A DNA stretch of 64,000 nucleotides, taken from contig JAUNLQ010000004.1 of the NCBI GenBank assembly GCA_030532225.1, forward strand, positions 41,664 to 105,663, in the 5' to 3' direction. The notes beneath the pieces are model-generated. The model was given only the letters and a program-made list of their open reading frames with translations. It was not told the DNA's origin and did not search any database. Made by a program: the position numbers and the translations under genes. Position 1 is the first letter of the stretch. Every line of letters begins with the position of its first letter. Positions 1 to 9,310 of the stretch are shown here, piece by piece. This DNA is from Bacillota bacterium. GTDB lineage: Bacteria > Bacillota > Clostridia > Tissierellales > Peptoniphilaceae.

Positions 1-148
1 CTCCCCAATCTATAGACTGGTCAATAAGGTCATAGTCTATAGTCTTGGTTACTGCTAGTAGGTGAACTTGGTCTGTTCTTCCAGCTCTTTCTTTTGCTTT
101 TTCAATTCTTTGGACAATATCTTCTAAGTTTTTCTTTACATCTATCAT
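1..148 (-). CDS. yggS: YggS family pyridoxal-phosphate homeostasis protein, 5' part only
   Basis: This is the first 49 codons of a gene that runs off the left edge. The translation starts MIDVKKNLEDI and reaches HLLAVTKT, the site where YggS/YlmE/PROSC proteins carry the lysine that binds pyridoxal 5'-phosphate. The family is a single-domain TIM-barrel PLP carrier that buffers PLP and affects amino-acid and keto-acid balance. The ATG overlaps the stop of the upstream HlyD-like gene as ATGA, so the two are translationally coupled. In Gram-positive genomes this gene often precedes sepF and other division genes, which should lie just outside the window. The identification rests on the N-terminus alone. 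Confidence 0.85.
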   Translation of the reverse strand, partial: MIDVKKNLEDIVQRIEKAKERAGRTDQVHLLAVTKTIDYDLIDQSIDWG

Positions 149-1413
149 AGTATTTCCCCTTCCTCTATGTTTTCCGGTTCAATTATTACTTCTTCAAAAG
201 CTGATAGGGTTCTTACTTGTTCCCCTTTTTTATTTTCAATGTTACCTTTTTGGTCACCTATATTTATTGTTGTGTCTATTTCATTTTGTACAAGTATGTC
301 CACTGGCCTAAATTTTACTAGGCCATTTAATTCTAAGATATAGACTCCTGCTTGGTTATTAACTTCTACTATGGACCTAGTTGGAACAACAAAGCAGTTG
401 GACCTAGATTCAATTATAGAAACATCTAAGACTCTATCATAGCCCAGTTCAGACAGCTTGTCCTTTAATGAAACTATTAGGACTCCCTTGCCAGGCTGGC
501 TAATGTTTACCCTGCTAATCTTCCCTTTTAGAGAAATCTTAGAGTTAATTAAAAGCTCTACTGTCTTATCCTTGCTATAATTTTTTAGGACAGCTGGATC
601 TTCAACAGGTATGGCCATAGCATAGCTAAAGTTGTCTATTATTTTGTAAAGTGGTTCTCCCATTTTTACTGAGTTTTTTTGGCCAGTATAGGAGCTTTTT
701 GGGTTTTCCATTATATATTCATAGTCAATTTTTTCAATGTTTTCTTGGCTATAAACTTCTTCTAGGCCATCAACCTTGTAGGATATTATTCCAGCATTTT
801 CTGATTTATAAATTACATTATTAGTAGAAATCTCTTTTGACAGTTCGTCTCTTCTGTCTTCTAATTCTTGGTTAGATAAATTAATAAGGTCTGAAATTTC
901 TGATATATCTACGTTTTTCTTTGTGTTTAGTTCTAAGGTTTCTATGGCTAGTAAGGTTTCTTGCATGTTTCCTTTTACCAAGGAATCTTGTATGGAATTT
1001 ATAAGATTTATTTCCTTGTCTGTAATTACAAAGCTAGAGGTTGATGGATTAAGGCTTTGGTTTTTGTATTCTATAGCTGATTGAACCTTAAGAAGTTCAG
1101 TTTTTAAATCACTTGCGTCATTCATAAGGTTTAGGTTGGCAACTATATAGTCCTTGGCCACTCTTTGGCCATCTCTAACATTGTAATCTACAACTCCGTC
1201 TCCTTGGGAGGTATAGACCTTTTCTTTTAATATTAAATAGCCCTTGCTGTCAACTTTTTCCAAGTACTCTGTTTTTATTGGTAGACTTGTGGCAATGTTT
1301 GCTGCTGTCTTCCTATTTGTAAATATGGAAAAAATAGCCAGAAGAACTAAGGGTATTAAAAGCAGGCGAAACCTTTTTAATTTATAGGTGCTTTTTCTTT
1401 TCTCTTTGTTCAA
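145..1413 (-). CDS. HlyD-family membrane-fusion-like protein
   Basis: This 422-residue protein has a basic N-terminus, one membrane segment (about residues 14-32), and an extracellular part with the barrel-sandwich signature GDGVVDYNVRDGQRV at about 71-85, as in HlyD/RND adaptor proteins. The middle (about 100-200) is charged and probably helical. The best start is TTG at 1413, served by the AGGGGA that overlaps the gpsA stop, since no ATG lies nearby. It sits between gpsA and yggS and overlaps yggS by 4 bases. No ABC or RND pump is adjacent, so an export role is not supported here. HlyD-like proteins beside division genes are common in Clostridia; a cell-envelope role is inferred. Confidence 0.7.
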   Translation of the reverse strand: MNKEKRKSTYKLKRFRLLLIPLVLLAIFSIFTNRKTAANIATSLPIKTEYLEKVDSKGYLILKEKVYTSQGDGVVDYNVRDGQRVAKDYIVANLNLMNDASDLKTELLKVQSAIEYKNQSLNPSTSSFVITDKEINLINSIQDSLVKGNMQETLLAIETLELNTKKNVDISEISDLINLSNQELEDRRDELSKEISTNNVIYKSENAGIISYKVDGLEEVYSQENIEKIDYEYIMENPKSSYTGQKNSVKMGEPLYKIIDNFSYAMAIPVEDPAVLKNYSKDKTVELLINSKISLKGKISRVNISQPGKGVLIVSLKDKLSELGYDRVLDVSIIESRSNCFVVPTRSIVEVNNQAGVYILELNGLVKFRPVDILVQNEIDTTINIGDQKGNIENKKGEQVRTLSAFEEVIIEPENIEEGEIL

Positions 1414-1419
1414 AAAAAT

Positions 1420-2427
1420 CTATCCCCTAAAATATCCGTCAATTTCGTGTTTTTTGGACCTAGACATTAGTCTGTAAACTATATCTTTTACATTGGCCCC
1501 TTCATATATTACTTCATAAAGAGCTGTGGCTATTGGCATATCTACTCCATACTTCTTGGAAAGCTCCTTAGTTGAGGCAGTGGTCTTTATACCTTCAACT
1601 ACCATACCAACTTTTTCTATAGCCTCTTCTACAGACATGCCTTGGCCTATATAGACTCCACAAGTTCTGTTTCTAGAGTGTTCAGAAGTACAAGTTACTA
1701 TTAAGTCTCCCACTCCTGTTAGGCCTAAAAATGTAGCTTCTTGGGCTCCCATAGCCTTGCCTAGTCTGGTTATTTCTGCTAGCCCCCTAGTCATTAAGGC
1801 TGCCCTAGAGTTGTCCCCATAGCCAAGGCCAACTAAAATACCATTGGCTAGGGCTATGATATTTTTTAAGGCTCCTGCCAACTCTACGCCTAAAAGGTCG
1901 TCATTGGTGTAGACTCTAAGGGTCTCTGACATAAAGAGATTTTGGGTTTTTTCTGCAGCCTCAAGATCTTCTGATGCAGCTACAATTGTAGATGGAAAAT
2001 CTATGGCAACTTCTTCTGCATGAGTTGGACCTGATAGGGCTACAAATTTATTAGCTGGAAAAAACTCCTGAACAATTTCAGAAATTCTCTTTAGGCTAGA
2101 AACTTCAATTCCCTTGGCAACATTAATCAAGATGACATCTTGGGAAATTTTCCCCAGCAAGTCTTCCATAAGGCTTCTTACAGAATTTGTTGGTACAGCC
2201 AAAACTAAAAATTCCTTGTTGGCAACAGTTTTATCCAGGTCATTAGACAGCTTTAAGCTTGCTGGCAAGACTACCTGAGGCAGATATCTCTTGTTAATAT
2301 GGCTTTCAACCATAGCCTTGTATTGGTCTGTGTTTCTTATATAAATTGTAGTATCAACATCCTTGTTGGCAAGTTCTCTAGCCAAGGCTGTGCCCCAGCT
2401 TCCTCCTCCAATTACTCCTACTTTCAT
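1420..2427 (-). CDS. gpsA: Glycerol-3-phosphate dehydrogenase [NAD(P)+]
   Basis: GpsA reduces dihydroxyacetone phosphate to sn-glycerol 3-phosphate, the backbone for phospholipids. The 335-residue length is usual for the family. The N-terminal GGGSWGTALA is the Rossmann dinucleotide-binding loop, and the central GVELAGALKNIIALANG segment carries the catalytic lysine. It lies 11 bases downstream of plsY, whose product uses glycerol 3-phosphate, so supply and first acylation of the lipid backbone are co-transcribed. The start at 2427 is the natural one, directly before the nucleotide-binding loop. Nothing is unusual. Confidence 0.96.
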   Translation of the reverse strand: MKVGVIGGGSWGTALARELANKDVDTTIYIRNTDQYKAMVESHINKRYLPQVVLPASLKLSNDLDKTVANKEFLVLAVPTNSVRSLMEDLLGKISQDVILINVAKGIEVSSLKRISEIVQEFFPANKFVALSGPTHAEEVAIDFPSTIVAASEDLEAAEKTQNLFMSETLRVYTNDDLLGVELAGALKNIIALANGILVGLGYGDNSRAALMTRGLAEITRLGKAMGAQEATFLGLTGVGDLIVTCTSEHSRNRTCGVYIGQGMSVEEAIEKVGMVVEGIKTTASTKELSKKYGVDMPIATALYEVIYEGANVKDIVYRLMSRSKKHEIDGYFRG

Positions 2428-2438
2428 AAAAAGCTCCT

Positions 2439-3029
2439 TTAAATAATTTTTTTCTCTGTTCCTTTTAATATTCTATCAATATTAGCGCTGTGTCTATAAA
2501 TATTAAGAAGTCCTATAAAAATAAAGACCAGTAATCTGCCTGAAAAACCTGCTGTAAAGCCTAAATACAAAGAACTTATAAGCAAGCAAACAAAACCTGT
2601 TATTGAGGCCAGGGATACTATTTTTGTAAGGGCCAAAACTATAAAGCCAGGTATAAAACAAAAAACCAAGGTCTTTATAGACAAAAAGCCAACTACTCCA
2701 ATTGTAGTAGCAACTCCCTTGCCTCCCTTAAATTTTAAAAATATAGGAAAATTGTGACCTAAAACTGCCATTAGGCCAGTATAGGCTCCAAAGTCTGGAC
2801 TAACAAAGCTAGACCCAAGGAAGGCTGCAAGTATTCCCTTAGATACATCTAAGACCAATGTTACAAGGGCAGCCTTTTTGCCCATAGTTCTAAGGGCGTT
2901 AGTAGTTCCTGGATTTCCAGATCCCTTAGACCTTATATCAAAGCCAAAATAATACTTGGCCAGTAGGTAGGCTGGAGAAATGGATCCTATAAAATAAGCC
3001 ACTAACAAAAGAATTATTTTCTCAGTCAT
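2439..3029 (-). CDS. plsY: Glycerol-3-phosphate acyltransferase PlsY
   Basis: PlsY transfers the acyl group from acyl-phosphate to glycerol 3-phosphate to give lysophosphatidic acid. The 196-residue protein is mostly hydrophobic, with about five to seven membrane segments. It keeps the three conserved cytoplasmic blocks: SGNPGTTNALR (about 37-47), the GHNFPIFLKFKGGKG loop that binds phosphate (about 91-105), and a C-terminal NIYRHSANI segment. It lies 2 bases after der and 11 bases before gpsA. PlsX is not in the window. Confidence 0.95.
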   Translation of the reverse strand: MTEKIILLLVAYFIGSISPAYLLAKYYFGFDIRSKGSGNPGTTNALRTMGKKAALVTLVLDVSKGILAAFLGSSFVSPDFGAYTGLMAVLGHNFPIFLKFKGGKGVATTIGVVGFLSIKTLVFCFIPGFIVLALTKIVSLASITGFVCLLISSLYLGFTAGFSGRLLVFIFIGLLNIYRHSANIDRILKGTEKKII

Positions 3030-3031
3030 TT

Positions 3032-4354
3032 TTACATGTCCTTGTCATTTCTATTTCTTATTATTAGGTGAATAGGGGTTCCCTCAAAACCAAAGTTCTT
3101 TCTAATTTCATTTTCCAAATATCTTACATAGGAAAAGTGAATAAGGTCCTTGTCATTTACAAAGATTACAAAAGTTGGTGGTCTTACAGACACTTGGGCA
3201 CCATAGTAGATTTTTCCTTGTCTACCCTTGTCTGCCCTAGGTTGGTTCATTAAAACTGCCTTGTTAATAATGTCGTTTAGGACTCCAGTTTGGATTCTCA
3301 TGTTGTAGTTTTCATTTACCCCTTCAATTAGGTTAAGAAGATTGTCAAGTCTTTGGCCTGTTTGGGCTGAAATGAAAATTATTGGTGCATAAAGAGCAAA
3401 AGGTAGTTCTGCCCTAATTTCTTCTTCAAAGGTTTTTACAGTAGTGTTGTCCTTTTCTATTAGGTCCCACTTGTTAACTGCAATAATTATGGCCTTGCCT
3501 TGGTCGTGGGCATAACCTATGATCTTAGAGTCTTGTTCAGTAACTCCCACACTTGCATCTATCATGCCTATACAAACATCGGCTCTTTCAATAGAGGCCA
3601 GGGTCCTAACTACAGAATATCTTTCTACATTTTCAAAAATCTTGTTTTTCTTTCTAAGGCCTGCTGTATCTATAAAGAGAAACTTAGAATCTCCCTTGTC
3701 TAATTTTGAGTCAATAGAGTCCCTTGTAGTTCCTGGTATGTCTGTAACTATAGACCTATTTTGGCCAATTAGTTTATTTATTGTTGAAGACTTGCCTACA
3801 TTTGGTCTGCCAATAAAGGCAACCTTGATTCTTTCGTCTTCATAGTCTTCCTCTTCTGGGCTGGCATCAAGGTCTTCTATAACCTTGTCTAAAAGGTCAC
3901 CAAGGCCTAAGGAATTTTCTGCTGAAATCATATAAGGATGACCAAGGCCCAGCTCATAGTAGTCGTATTCTGTTTCTAGAACTCCCTTGCTATCAGCCTT
4001 GTTTACAGCTAGAATAATTTTTTTCTTGGACCTAAAAAGCATTTTCCCAATTTCTATATCTGCTTGAGTTAGGCCAACAAGACCGTCTACCAAGAATATT
4101 ATTACTTGGGCTGTGTCAATGGCTATGTCCACTTGGGCCCTAATATTTTCCATAAATTCATCTTGGCCACTTGGGTCTAGGCCTCCAGTATCAATTACTG
4201 TAAAATCTCTGCCTAGCCAGTTGGCATCAGCATAGATTCTATCTCTTGTAACTCCTGGGGTGTTTTCTGTTATAGCCACCCTAGAGCCTACAATTTTATT
4301 AAATAAGGTAGACTTGCCTACATTAGGCCTACCTACAATACATATTGTTTTCAT
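3032..4354 (-). CDS. der: Ribosome biogenesis GTPase Der (EngA)
   Basis: Der is an essential GTPase with two G domains in tandem that acts in 50S subunit assembly. The 440 residues contain G1 motifs GRPNVGKST near residue 8 and GRPNVGKSS near 181, with DTGG and DTAG switch motifs and NKAD and NKWD specificity motifs. A C-terminal KH-like domain follows, with NQPRADKGRQGKI. It shares one base with the upstream DUF512 gene, and plsY follows after 2 bases, so translation is probably coupled across the operon. The length is typical and no residues appear to be missing. Confidence 0.97.
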   Translation of the reverse strand: MKTICIVGRPNVGKSTLFNKIVGSRVAITENTPGVTRDRIYADANWLGRDFTVIDTGGLDPSGQDEFMENIRAQVDIAIDTAQVIIFLVDGLVGLTQADIEIGKMLFRSKKKIILAVNKADSKGVLETEYDYYELGLGHPYMISAENSLGLGDLLDKVIEDLDASPEEEDYEDERIKVAFIGRPNVGKSSTINKLIGQNRSIVTDIPGTTRDSIDSKLDKGDSKFLFIDTAGLRKKNKIFENVERYSVVRTLASIERADVCIGMIDASVGVTEQDSKIIGYAHDQGKAIIIAVNKWDLIEKDNTTVKTFEEEIRAELPFALYAPIIFISAQTGQRLDNLLNLIEGVNENYNMRIQTGVLNDIINKAVLMNQPRADKGRQGKIYYGAQVSVRPPTFVIFVNDKDLIHFSYVRYLENEIRKNFGFEGTPIHLIIRNRNDKDM

Positions 4355-5679
4355 TATACCTCCTGACTTAAGACTTTCAAAAATTCTGCTCCATTAACTT
4401 CAGCAACTAAGACCCTTCTATTTAAGGCTGTCTCTAGCTGACCTAGGGTTATGTCATCTAAGAAATAATCTGACTGGGCCCTAAGCATAGACGATGGTAG
4501 CATAAGAGTGTCGAAGTCATCTTGTCTAACTTGTTTTATAATGTCTCCCCCTGTAACAAGGCCTGCTACAGTAATGGACCTGCCGAAAAAGTCGTTTTCT
4601 ATGGCCCTAACATTGATTTTATAATTTGGAAACTTTTGTAAAACTCTTAGTCTTATATCTTCCATAAAGTCCTTGGCCAAGGTTCCTGTTATAAAAGTCA
4701 CCTGACCTTCCTTTGTTGATTGGTCTAGGTCTTTTAAGGCTAAGTTTATTTCTTCAGAAAAGTTTCTAACTAGGCCTACACCATTTTCCAGCTGAGGATA
4801 GCCTTCATAGGCCTCATCCTCTGGTAGGTCCCTCTTAGCCAAAATATAAAATTCATCTGCCAAGAAGGCAAAACGGCTGCCAGAGTCTTCTAAAAATTCT
4901 TTTTGTAAGCCTTCAACTTGGTCTATTAGGTCATTGGAAAGTTTATAGTCATAGCCCTTAAGCTGTGGAAGGCCTTCCCTGTGCTTGGTTAGTCCTACTG
5001 GCACTATAGCCACTGAGTTGACAGAATTTTCTAGACTATAAAGGTCTCTAAGGGTTCTTTCTAATTCAGCCTTGTCATTTACATCTGGCACAAGAACTAT
5101 TTGGCAGTTGATTTCCAAATGAGCCTGGTCAAATCTCTTTAATATATCAAAAATTTTGTCTGCATTAATGTTTCTAAGCATTTGTTTTCTAAGCTGAGGG
5201 TTAGTTGTGTGGACTGAAACATTTATAGGAGAAATTCTAAGGTCAATTATTCTTTGGATCTCCTCTTCAGACATGTTAGTCAAGGTTATAAAATTTCCCT
5301 GCAAAAAAGAAAGCCTAGAGTCATCATCTTTAAAATACAAGGTCTCCCTCATATTCTTAGGCAGTTGGTTTATAAAACAAAATATACAATTGTTTGAACA
5401 GGACTTAGCTTCGTCTATTAGCGGGTTAGAAAACACCAGGCCCAAGTCTTCGTCATAGTCTTTTTCTATTTCGTAGACTATTGTTTGGCCATCAGGTTTT
5501 TTTATTTCCAAGTCTATATATTCATCTGAAATCAAGTATTTGTAGTCAATAATGTCCTTTATTTTTTCACCGTTAATTGATAAGATTTCATCTCCAACTT
5601 GGATATCTAAGTCTTTGGCTATTGAATTTTCAACAAGATCAACAACTATATTTACATCTTTATTTAAACATATTTCCAT
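4354..5679 (-). CDS. DUF512 domain protein (PDZ-like, radical SAM-like)
   Basis: This 441-residue protein begins with a PDZ-like domain (about 1-60, IQVGDEILSINGEKI). A cysteine cluster of radical-SAM type follows, CSNNCIFCFINQLP near residue 93, and then the DUF512 C-terminal region (about 200-430). The reaction is not known. The family is very often the neighbour of der in Clostridia, as here, where stop and start share one base. It is the first gene of a minus-strand operon reaching to yggS. Its promoter should lie in 5680-5800, back to back with the exporter genes. Confidence 0.85.
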   Translation of the reverse strand: MEICLNKDVNIVVDLVENSIAKDLDIQVGDEILSINGEKIKDIIDYKYLISDEYIDLEIKKPDGQTIVYEIEKDYDEDLGLVFSNPLIDEAKSCSNNCIFCFINQLPKNMRETLYFKDDDSRLSFLQGNFITLTNMSEEEIQRIIDLRISPINVSVHTTNPQLRKQMLRNINADKIFDILKRFDQAHLEINCQIVLVPDVNDKAELERTLRDLYSLENSVNSVAIVPVGLTKHREGLPQLKGYDYKLSNDLIDQVEGLQKEFLEDSGSRFAFLADEFYILAKRDLPEDEAYEGYPQLENGVGLVRNFSEEINLALKDLDQSTKEGQVTFITGTLAKDFMEDIRLRVLQKFPNYKINVRAIENDFFGRSITVAGLVTGGDIIKQVRQDDFDTLMLPSSMLRAQSDYFLDDITLGQLETALNRRVLVAEVNGAEFLKVLSQEV

Positions 5680-5804
5680 AGTAATATTATAGCAGAAAAA
5701 AGCCTAGTATTCACTTATGGTCAATGAGTTTTTTGTGTTTATTTAAGAAAAACTTTGGTTTGATAAAGATAAAAATCTTTGTTATTATTAATGCGGAGAC
5801 TGAT

Positions 5805-6578
5805 ATGGATAGACAAATAAAAAGTGTAGACGAAATTTATAAGCTCCTTCATATTACAGTTATGGTTGGAAGAATTATCCTCCAATCTGGTGGTGAAGTT
5901 TTTAGAGTTGAAGATACAATTGAAAGAATGTGCTCATCTTTTACAAATTTAGATGGCTATGAGGTTTTGGCTATGAAGACCTCTGTTTCTGTTACCCTAA
6001 TTTATGAAGGTATTCCTTATAATTCTGTTGCTAGAGAAAAATCTCCTTCCTATAAGTTAGAAGTAGTTGATATGATGAATGCTTTTTCTAGAAACTTTAT
6101 TAATACTGGCATGGACCTTAACCAAGCCTATAGGGTGGTTATGAAAATCGATAGGGTCAAAGACTATCCTAATTGGTTTTTAGGTTTTTGTACTGGAATT
6201 ATAGGTGCCCTTTTCACCCTTTTGTATGGAGGCCCTACTGTTGATTTTGTTCCTGCTTTTTTTGTAGGCTTTATTACTTATTACATAGTCAACAAGTCTG
6301 CAGTGTTTTTTGTTCCTGAGTTTATGGTCCAGCTTCTGGCAGGATTTTTAACTGCTGGTATTGCTGCAGTCTTTTCTAGTATTGGTTTTGCTACAGATCC
6401 AAATATGATTATTATTGGTTGTTTAATGCCTTATGTTCCTGGTATGGCCATTACCAATGCTGTTAGAGATATTTTAAGTGGAGACTATATGACAGGGCTA
6501 ATGACTATAGCCCAAGCAATTTTTATAGCTGTTGGCCTGGCCTTTGGCGTTGGTATGGTTTTGGCCATTTATTTGTAG
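5805..6578 (+). CDS. Threonine/serine exporter, ThrE N-terminal-half subunit
   Basis: ThrE-family exporters move threonine and serine out of the cell. In many Firmicutes the protein is split in two, and this is the larger N-terminal half (DUF1212). The soluble part (about 1-115) includes LQSGGEVFRVEDTI and is followed by about five membrane segments with a PYVPGMAITNAVRDI motif. I place the start at ATG 5805 because GGAG lies 6 bases upstream and the family begins there; the open frame extends to 5724 without a better site. That gives 257 residues. The second half follows 18 bases downstream, so the two probably form one complex. Confidence 0.85.
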   Translation: MDRQIKSVDEIYKLLHITVMVGRIILQSGGEVFRVEDTIERMCSSFTNLDGYEVLAMKTSVSVTLIYEGIPYNSVAREKSPSYKLEVVDMMNAFSRNFINTGMDLNQAYRVVMKIDRVKDYPNWFLGFCTGIIGALFTLLYGGPTVDFVPAFFVGFITYYIVNKSAVFFVPEFMVQLLAGFLTAGIAAVFSSIGFATDPNMIIIGCLMPYVPGMAITNAVRDILSGDYMTGLMTIAQAIFIAVGLAFGVGMVLAIYL

Positions 6579-6596
6579 AAGAATAAGGAGGAAATT

Positions 6597-7046
6597 TTGA
6601 TTTATATTTTACAGTTTATTTATTCATTTTTTGCCACCTTGTCTTTTAATGTTTTGCTCCAGGCTCCTAAAAGAGTTTATATTATTAATTCCACTATTGG
6701 CGCCTTTTCATGGATTATTTATAAATACATTGTATCCATTTCTCAGCAAACAGTTTTGGCTTCTATGATTTGTGGCCTTTATATAGGGTTTTTTGCTGGA
6801 ATTTTTGCTATTATAAAAAAGATTCCTGCTATTACAATTTATTTGCCTTCTCTAATTCCCTTAGTTCCTGGCTCTGGTATTTACTACACTATGTATTATT
6901 TTATCTCCCAGGATTTTGAAGGAGCTTCTAGCAAGGGAGTTGAGACTATTCTTATGGCTATTTCTTTGGCAGCAGGTATTTTTATAACAACTAATATAGT
7001 CAACATCTTTAATAAAATTTATCGCTTAAAAATAAAGCACCAATAG
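6597..7046 (+). CDS. Threonine/serine exporter, ThrE C-terminal-half subunit
   Basis: This 149-residue protein has four to five membrane segments and the PLVPGSGIYYTMYYFI motif of the small ThrE half (DUF3815, YjjB-like). It starts at TTG 6597, with a strong AAGGAGG ending 5 bases upstream and no ATG nearby. It should pair with the preceding protein to form a complete exporter. Its stop lies inside a hairpin that also ends the convergent rseC gene. Confidence 0.85.
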   Translation: MIYILQFIYSFFATLSFNVLLQAPKRVYIINSTIGAFSWIIYKYIVSISQQTVLASMICGLYIGFFAGIFAIIKKIPAITIYLPSLIPLVPGSGIYYTMYYFISQDFEGASSKGVETILMAISLAAGIFITTNIVNIFNKIYRLKIKHQ

Positions 7047-7070
7047 ATTTCTCTATTAGTGCTTATTTTT
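7035..7070. terminator. Bidirectional terminator between the ThrE small half and rseC
   Basis: AAGCAC-x-AATAG pairs with CTATT-x-GTGCTT across a short loop, followed by a T-run on the plus strand and an A-rich flank that serves the minus strand. It sits exactly where the two convergent genes meet and overlaps the last codons of the plus-strand gene. Confidence 0.8.
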
Positions 7071-7492
7071 TATAACTTCTTAACCATAAAGTTTATATTT
7101 TCTGATCTAACCTTAGATTTTTTGTCTATAAATCTAACTACCATTGCTCCTAAGACCATGGCCACAAGCCCTACTAAAAGGGCTAGAATTTCGTAGTTTT
7201 TAGCTTGGATACTTAGAAAGTAAGAGTGGCCTAGACTAAATCCTATTATTAAAAATAATAGGGGTATGCCATAAAGTATTAGCATAAATTTTAATACTCT
7301 ACTAGAATCTGCCTTTACTTCTACAAAGTCTCCAGGTTGTACTTGTAGGCTGTCTATTACTTTTATTACTTGTGGTGCTTGTTCACAAGCTGCTGAACAA
7401 GATGCACAGTTACTGCCACAAGATGAAACTTTCCTAACTTCTAGGTCTGCCATTCCATCTTTTACTGAAATGACTCTTCCAACTCTTTCCAT
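7070..7492 (-). CDS. SoxR-reducing system protein RseC family
   Basis: This 140-residue protein has a soluble N-terminal domain with a cysteine cluster, CGSNCASCSAAC (about residues 25-36), and two membrane segments (about 69-88 and 101-121). This is the RseC/DUF1236-like layout found in SoxR-reducing and Rnf-associated proteins. No soxR or rnf genes are nearby, so its redox partner is unknown. The start ATG overlaps the last base of the aspS stop (TAATG), so it is coupled to aspS. Confidence 0.8.
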   Translation of the reverse strand: MERVGRVISVKDGMADLEVRKVSSCGSNCASCSAACEQAPQVIKVIDSLQVQPGDFVEVKADSSRVLKFMLILYGIPLLFLIIGFSLGHSYFLSIQAKNYEILALLVGLVAMVLGAMVVRFIDKKSKVRSENINFMVKKL

Positions 7493-9279
7493 TAGTCCTC
7501 CTTCTTTAAAACTTCTATGTGAACTTCTTCTAATTGTTTACTATCAAGACCAATTGGAGCCCCTGTTAATAAGTCAGTGGCTGATTGGGTCTTTGGAAAT
7601 GCTATTACGTCTTTAATATTATTTGTACCCGCAAACAACATTACTAATCTATCTAAACCATAGGCAATTCCACCATGAGGAGGAGTTCCATACCTAAAGG
7701 ATTCTAACAAGAAACCAAATTTTTCTTCTTGGGATTTTTCATCAATTCCTAAGGCATTAAACATTCTCTTTTGTAAGTCAGAATTAGAAATTCTAATAGA
7801 ACCTCCGCCCATTTCGTCTCCATTAATAACTATGTCATAGGCCTTGGCTCTTACCATGTCAGGCTTAGATTCTAACATGTCAAGGTCTTCATCTCTTGGA
7901 GAGGTAAATGGATGGTGCTTGGCCACATATCTATTTTCTTCTTCGTCATATTCAAATAATGGGAAGTCTGTAACCCATAAAATATCGTAGCTATCCTTGT
8001 CCCTTAGGCCTAAGATACCAGCTATATGGTTTCTAAGATTTCCTAAACTGTCAAAGACTACAGAGTTTTTGTCTGCTACAAATAATAAAAGGTCTCCTTC
8101 TTTGGCTGCCATTTTTTCTATAATAGCAGTTACTTCTTCTTCAGCTAAAAACTTGGCCACAGGAGATTGGACTTCTCCATTTTCTTTTAACTTCATCCAA
8201 GCAAGACCCTTGGCTCCATAAGTTTTTACAAAGGCTTCTAGCTTGTCTATGTCCTTTCTAGAAAAGTCTTCAGCCTTACCATTAATGTTTATGGCCCTTA
8301 CTGATCCACCAGAGCTTATGGCTCCTGCAAATACCTTGAAGCTTGAATCCTTTAAAATTTCAGATAGATCTACTAGCTCAAATCCAAATCTTGTGTCTGG
8401 CTTGTCTACTCCATATCTTTCCATGGCTTCTTGGTAAGGAAGTCTTTTAAATGGAATTTCAAGATCAATGCCCTTTACTTCTTTAAATACATATTTCATC
8501 AAGCCTTCATTCATGGCCAAAACATCTTCAACATCAACAAAGGACATTTCAATATCCACTTGGGTAAATTCTGGTTGACGGTTGGCACGAAGGTCTTCGT
8601 CTCTAAAGCACTTGGCAATTTGGAAGTATCTGTCATAGCCTGCAACCATTAGCATTTGTTTGAAAAGCTGTGGTGATTGTGGCAGGGCATAAAACTTGCC
8701 TGGATTAACCCTAGATGGTACTAGGTAGTCTCTGGCTCCTTCTGGTGTAGGCTTGCCAAGAACTGGAGTTTCCACTTCTACAAACCTATGACCTGCTAAA
8801 TAGTCCCTAAAGGCCTTGTAGGTCTTGGCCCTAATTAGAAGATTTTTTTGTACTTCTGCTTTTCTAAGGTCCAAGGTCCTGTATTTTAATCTCATTGTTT
8901 CAGAAACATTGTCTCCGTCTTTTACATATATTGGAGGAACTTCTGCTGTGTCTAGGATTTTTAATTCCTTGGCTAGAACTTCAATTTTCCCTGTTGGAAT
9001 TTCCTCGTTTATTGCAGATCTCATTCTAACTGTGCCCTTAACAGCAATTACAAATTCTGAACGAAGTTTTGCTGCTTTTTCCAAGACTTCAGATCCACTT
9101 TCTTCATCAAAGACAACTTGGCTAAAGCCAGAAATATCTCTTATATCTACAAAAACTATTGAACCAAAGGACCTGGCTCCTTGAACCCAGCCCATAAGTA
9201 CAACTTCTTGGCCTATATTTTCTTCTCTAAGTTCCCCAGCATAGTGGCTTCTTCTTAAGCCTTCCATTTTCTCTATCAT
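7492..9279 (-). CDS. aspS: Aspartyl-tRNA synthetase
   Basis: This class II synthetase charges tRNA-Asp. Its 595 residues match the bacterial-type enzyme: an OB-fold anticodon-binding domain (about 10-110), the catalytic core with FRDEDLRANRQPEFTQ (motif 2), a GAD insert (about 300-420) and the C-terminal motif 3 block GIAYGLDRLVMLF. The gene is preceded by a complete T-box leader whose likely specifier codon is GAC (Asp), which independently supports the identity. The start ATG 9279 has AGGAGG about 6 bases upstream. Whether it also charges tRNA-Asn cannot be told from the sequence. Confidence 0.97.
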   Translation of the reverse strand: MIEKMEGLRRSHYAGELREENIGQEVVLMGWVQGARSFGSIVFVDIRDISGFSQVVFDEESGSEVLEKAAKLRSEFVIAVKGTVRMRSAINEEIPTGKIEVLAKELKILDTAEVPPIYVKDGDNVSETMRLKYRTLDLRKAEVQKNLLIRAKTYKAFRDYLAGHRFVEVETPVLGKPTPEGARDYLVPSRVNPGKFYALPQSPQLFKQMLMVAGYDRYFQIAKCFRDEDLRANRQPEFTQVDIEMSFVDVEDVLAMNEGLMKYVFKEVKGIDLEIPFKRLPYQEAMERYGVDKPDTRFGFELVDLSEILKDSSFKVFAGAISSGGSVRAININGKAEDFSRKDIDKLEAFVKTYGAKGLAWMKLKENGEVQSPVAKFLAEEEVTAIIEKMAAKEGDLLLFVADKNSVVFDSLGNLRNHIAGILGLRDKDSYDILWVTDFPLFEYDEEENRYVAKHHPFTSPRDEDLDMLESKPDMVRAKAYDIVINGDEMGGGSIRISNSDLQKRMFNALGIDEKSQEEKFGFLLESFRYGTPPHGGIAYGLDRLVMLFAGTNNIKDVIAFPKTQSATDLLTGAPIGLDSKQLEEVHIEVLKKED

Positions 9280-9310
9280 ATAATCCTCCTAAAAAAATAA
9301 ATTTTCCCAT

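Noticed and set aside
3068..3845. Several plus-strand frames antisense to der.
   Set aside because: der is complete with both GTPase domains; the antisense frames have no start signals and reflect the codon bias of the real gene.
5724..5804. N-terminal extension of the ThrE-like protein.
   Set aside because: A good ribosome site lies 6 bases before ATG 5805 and the family starts there; the extension has no site of its own.
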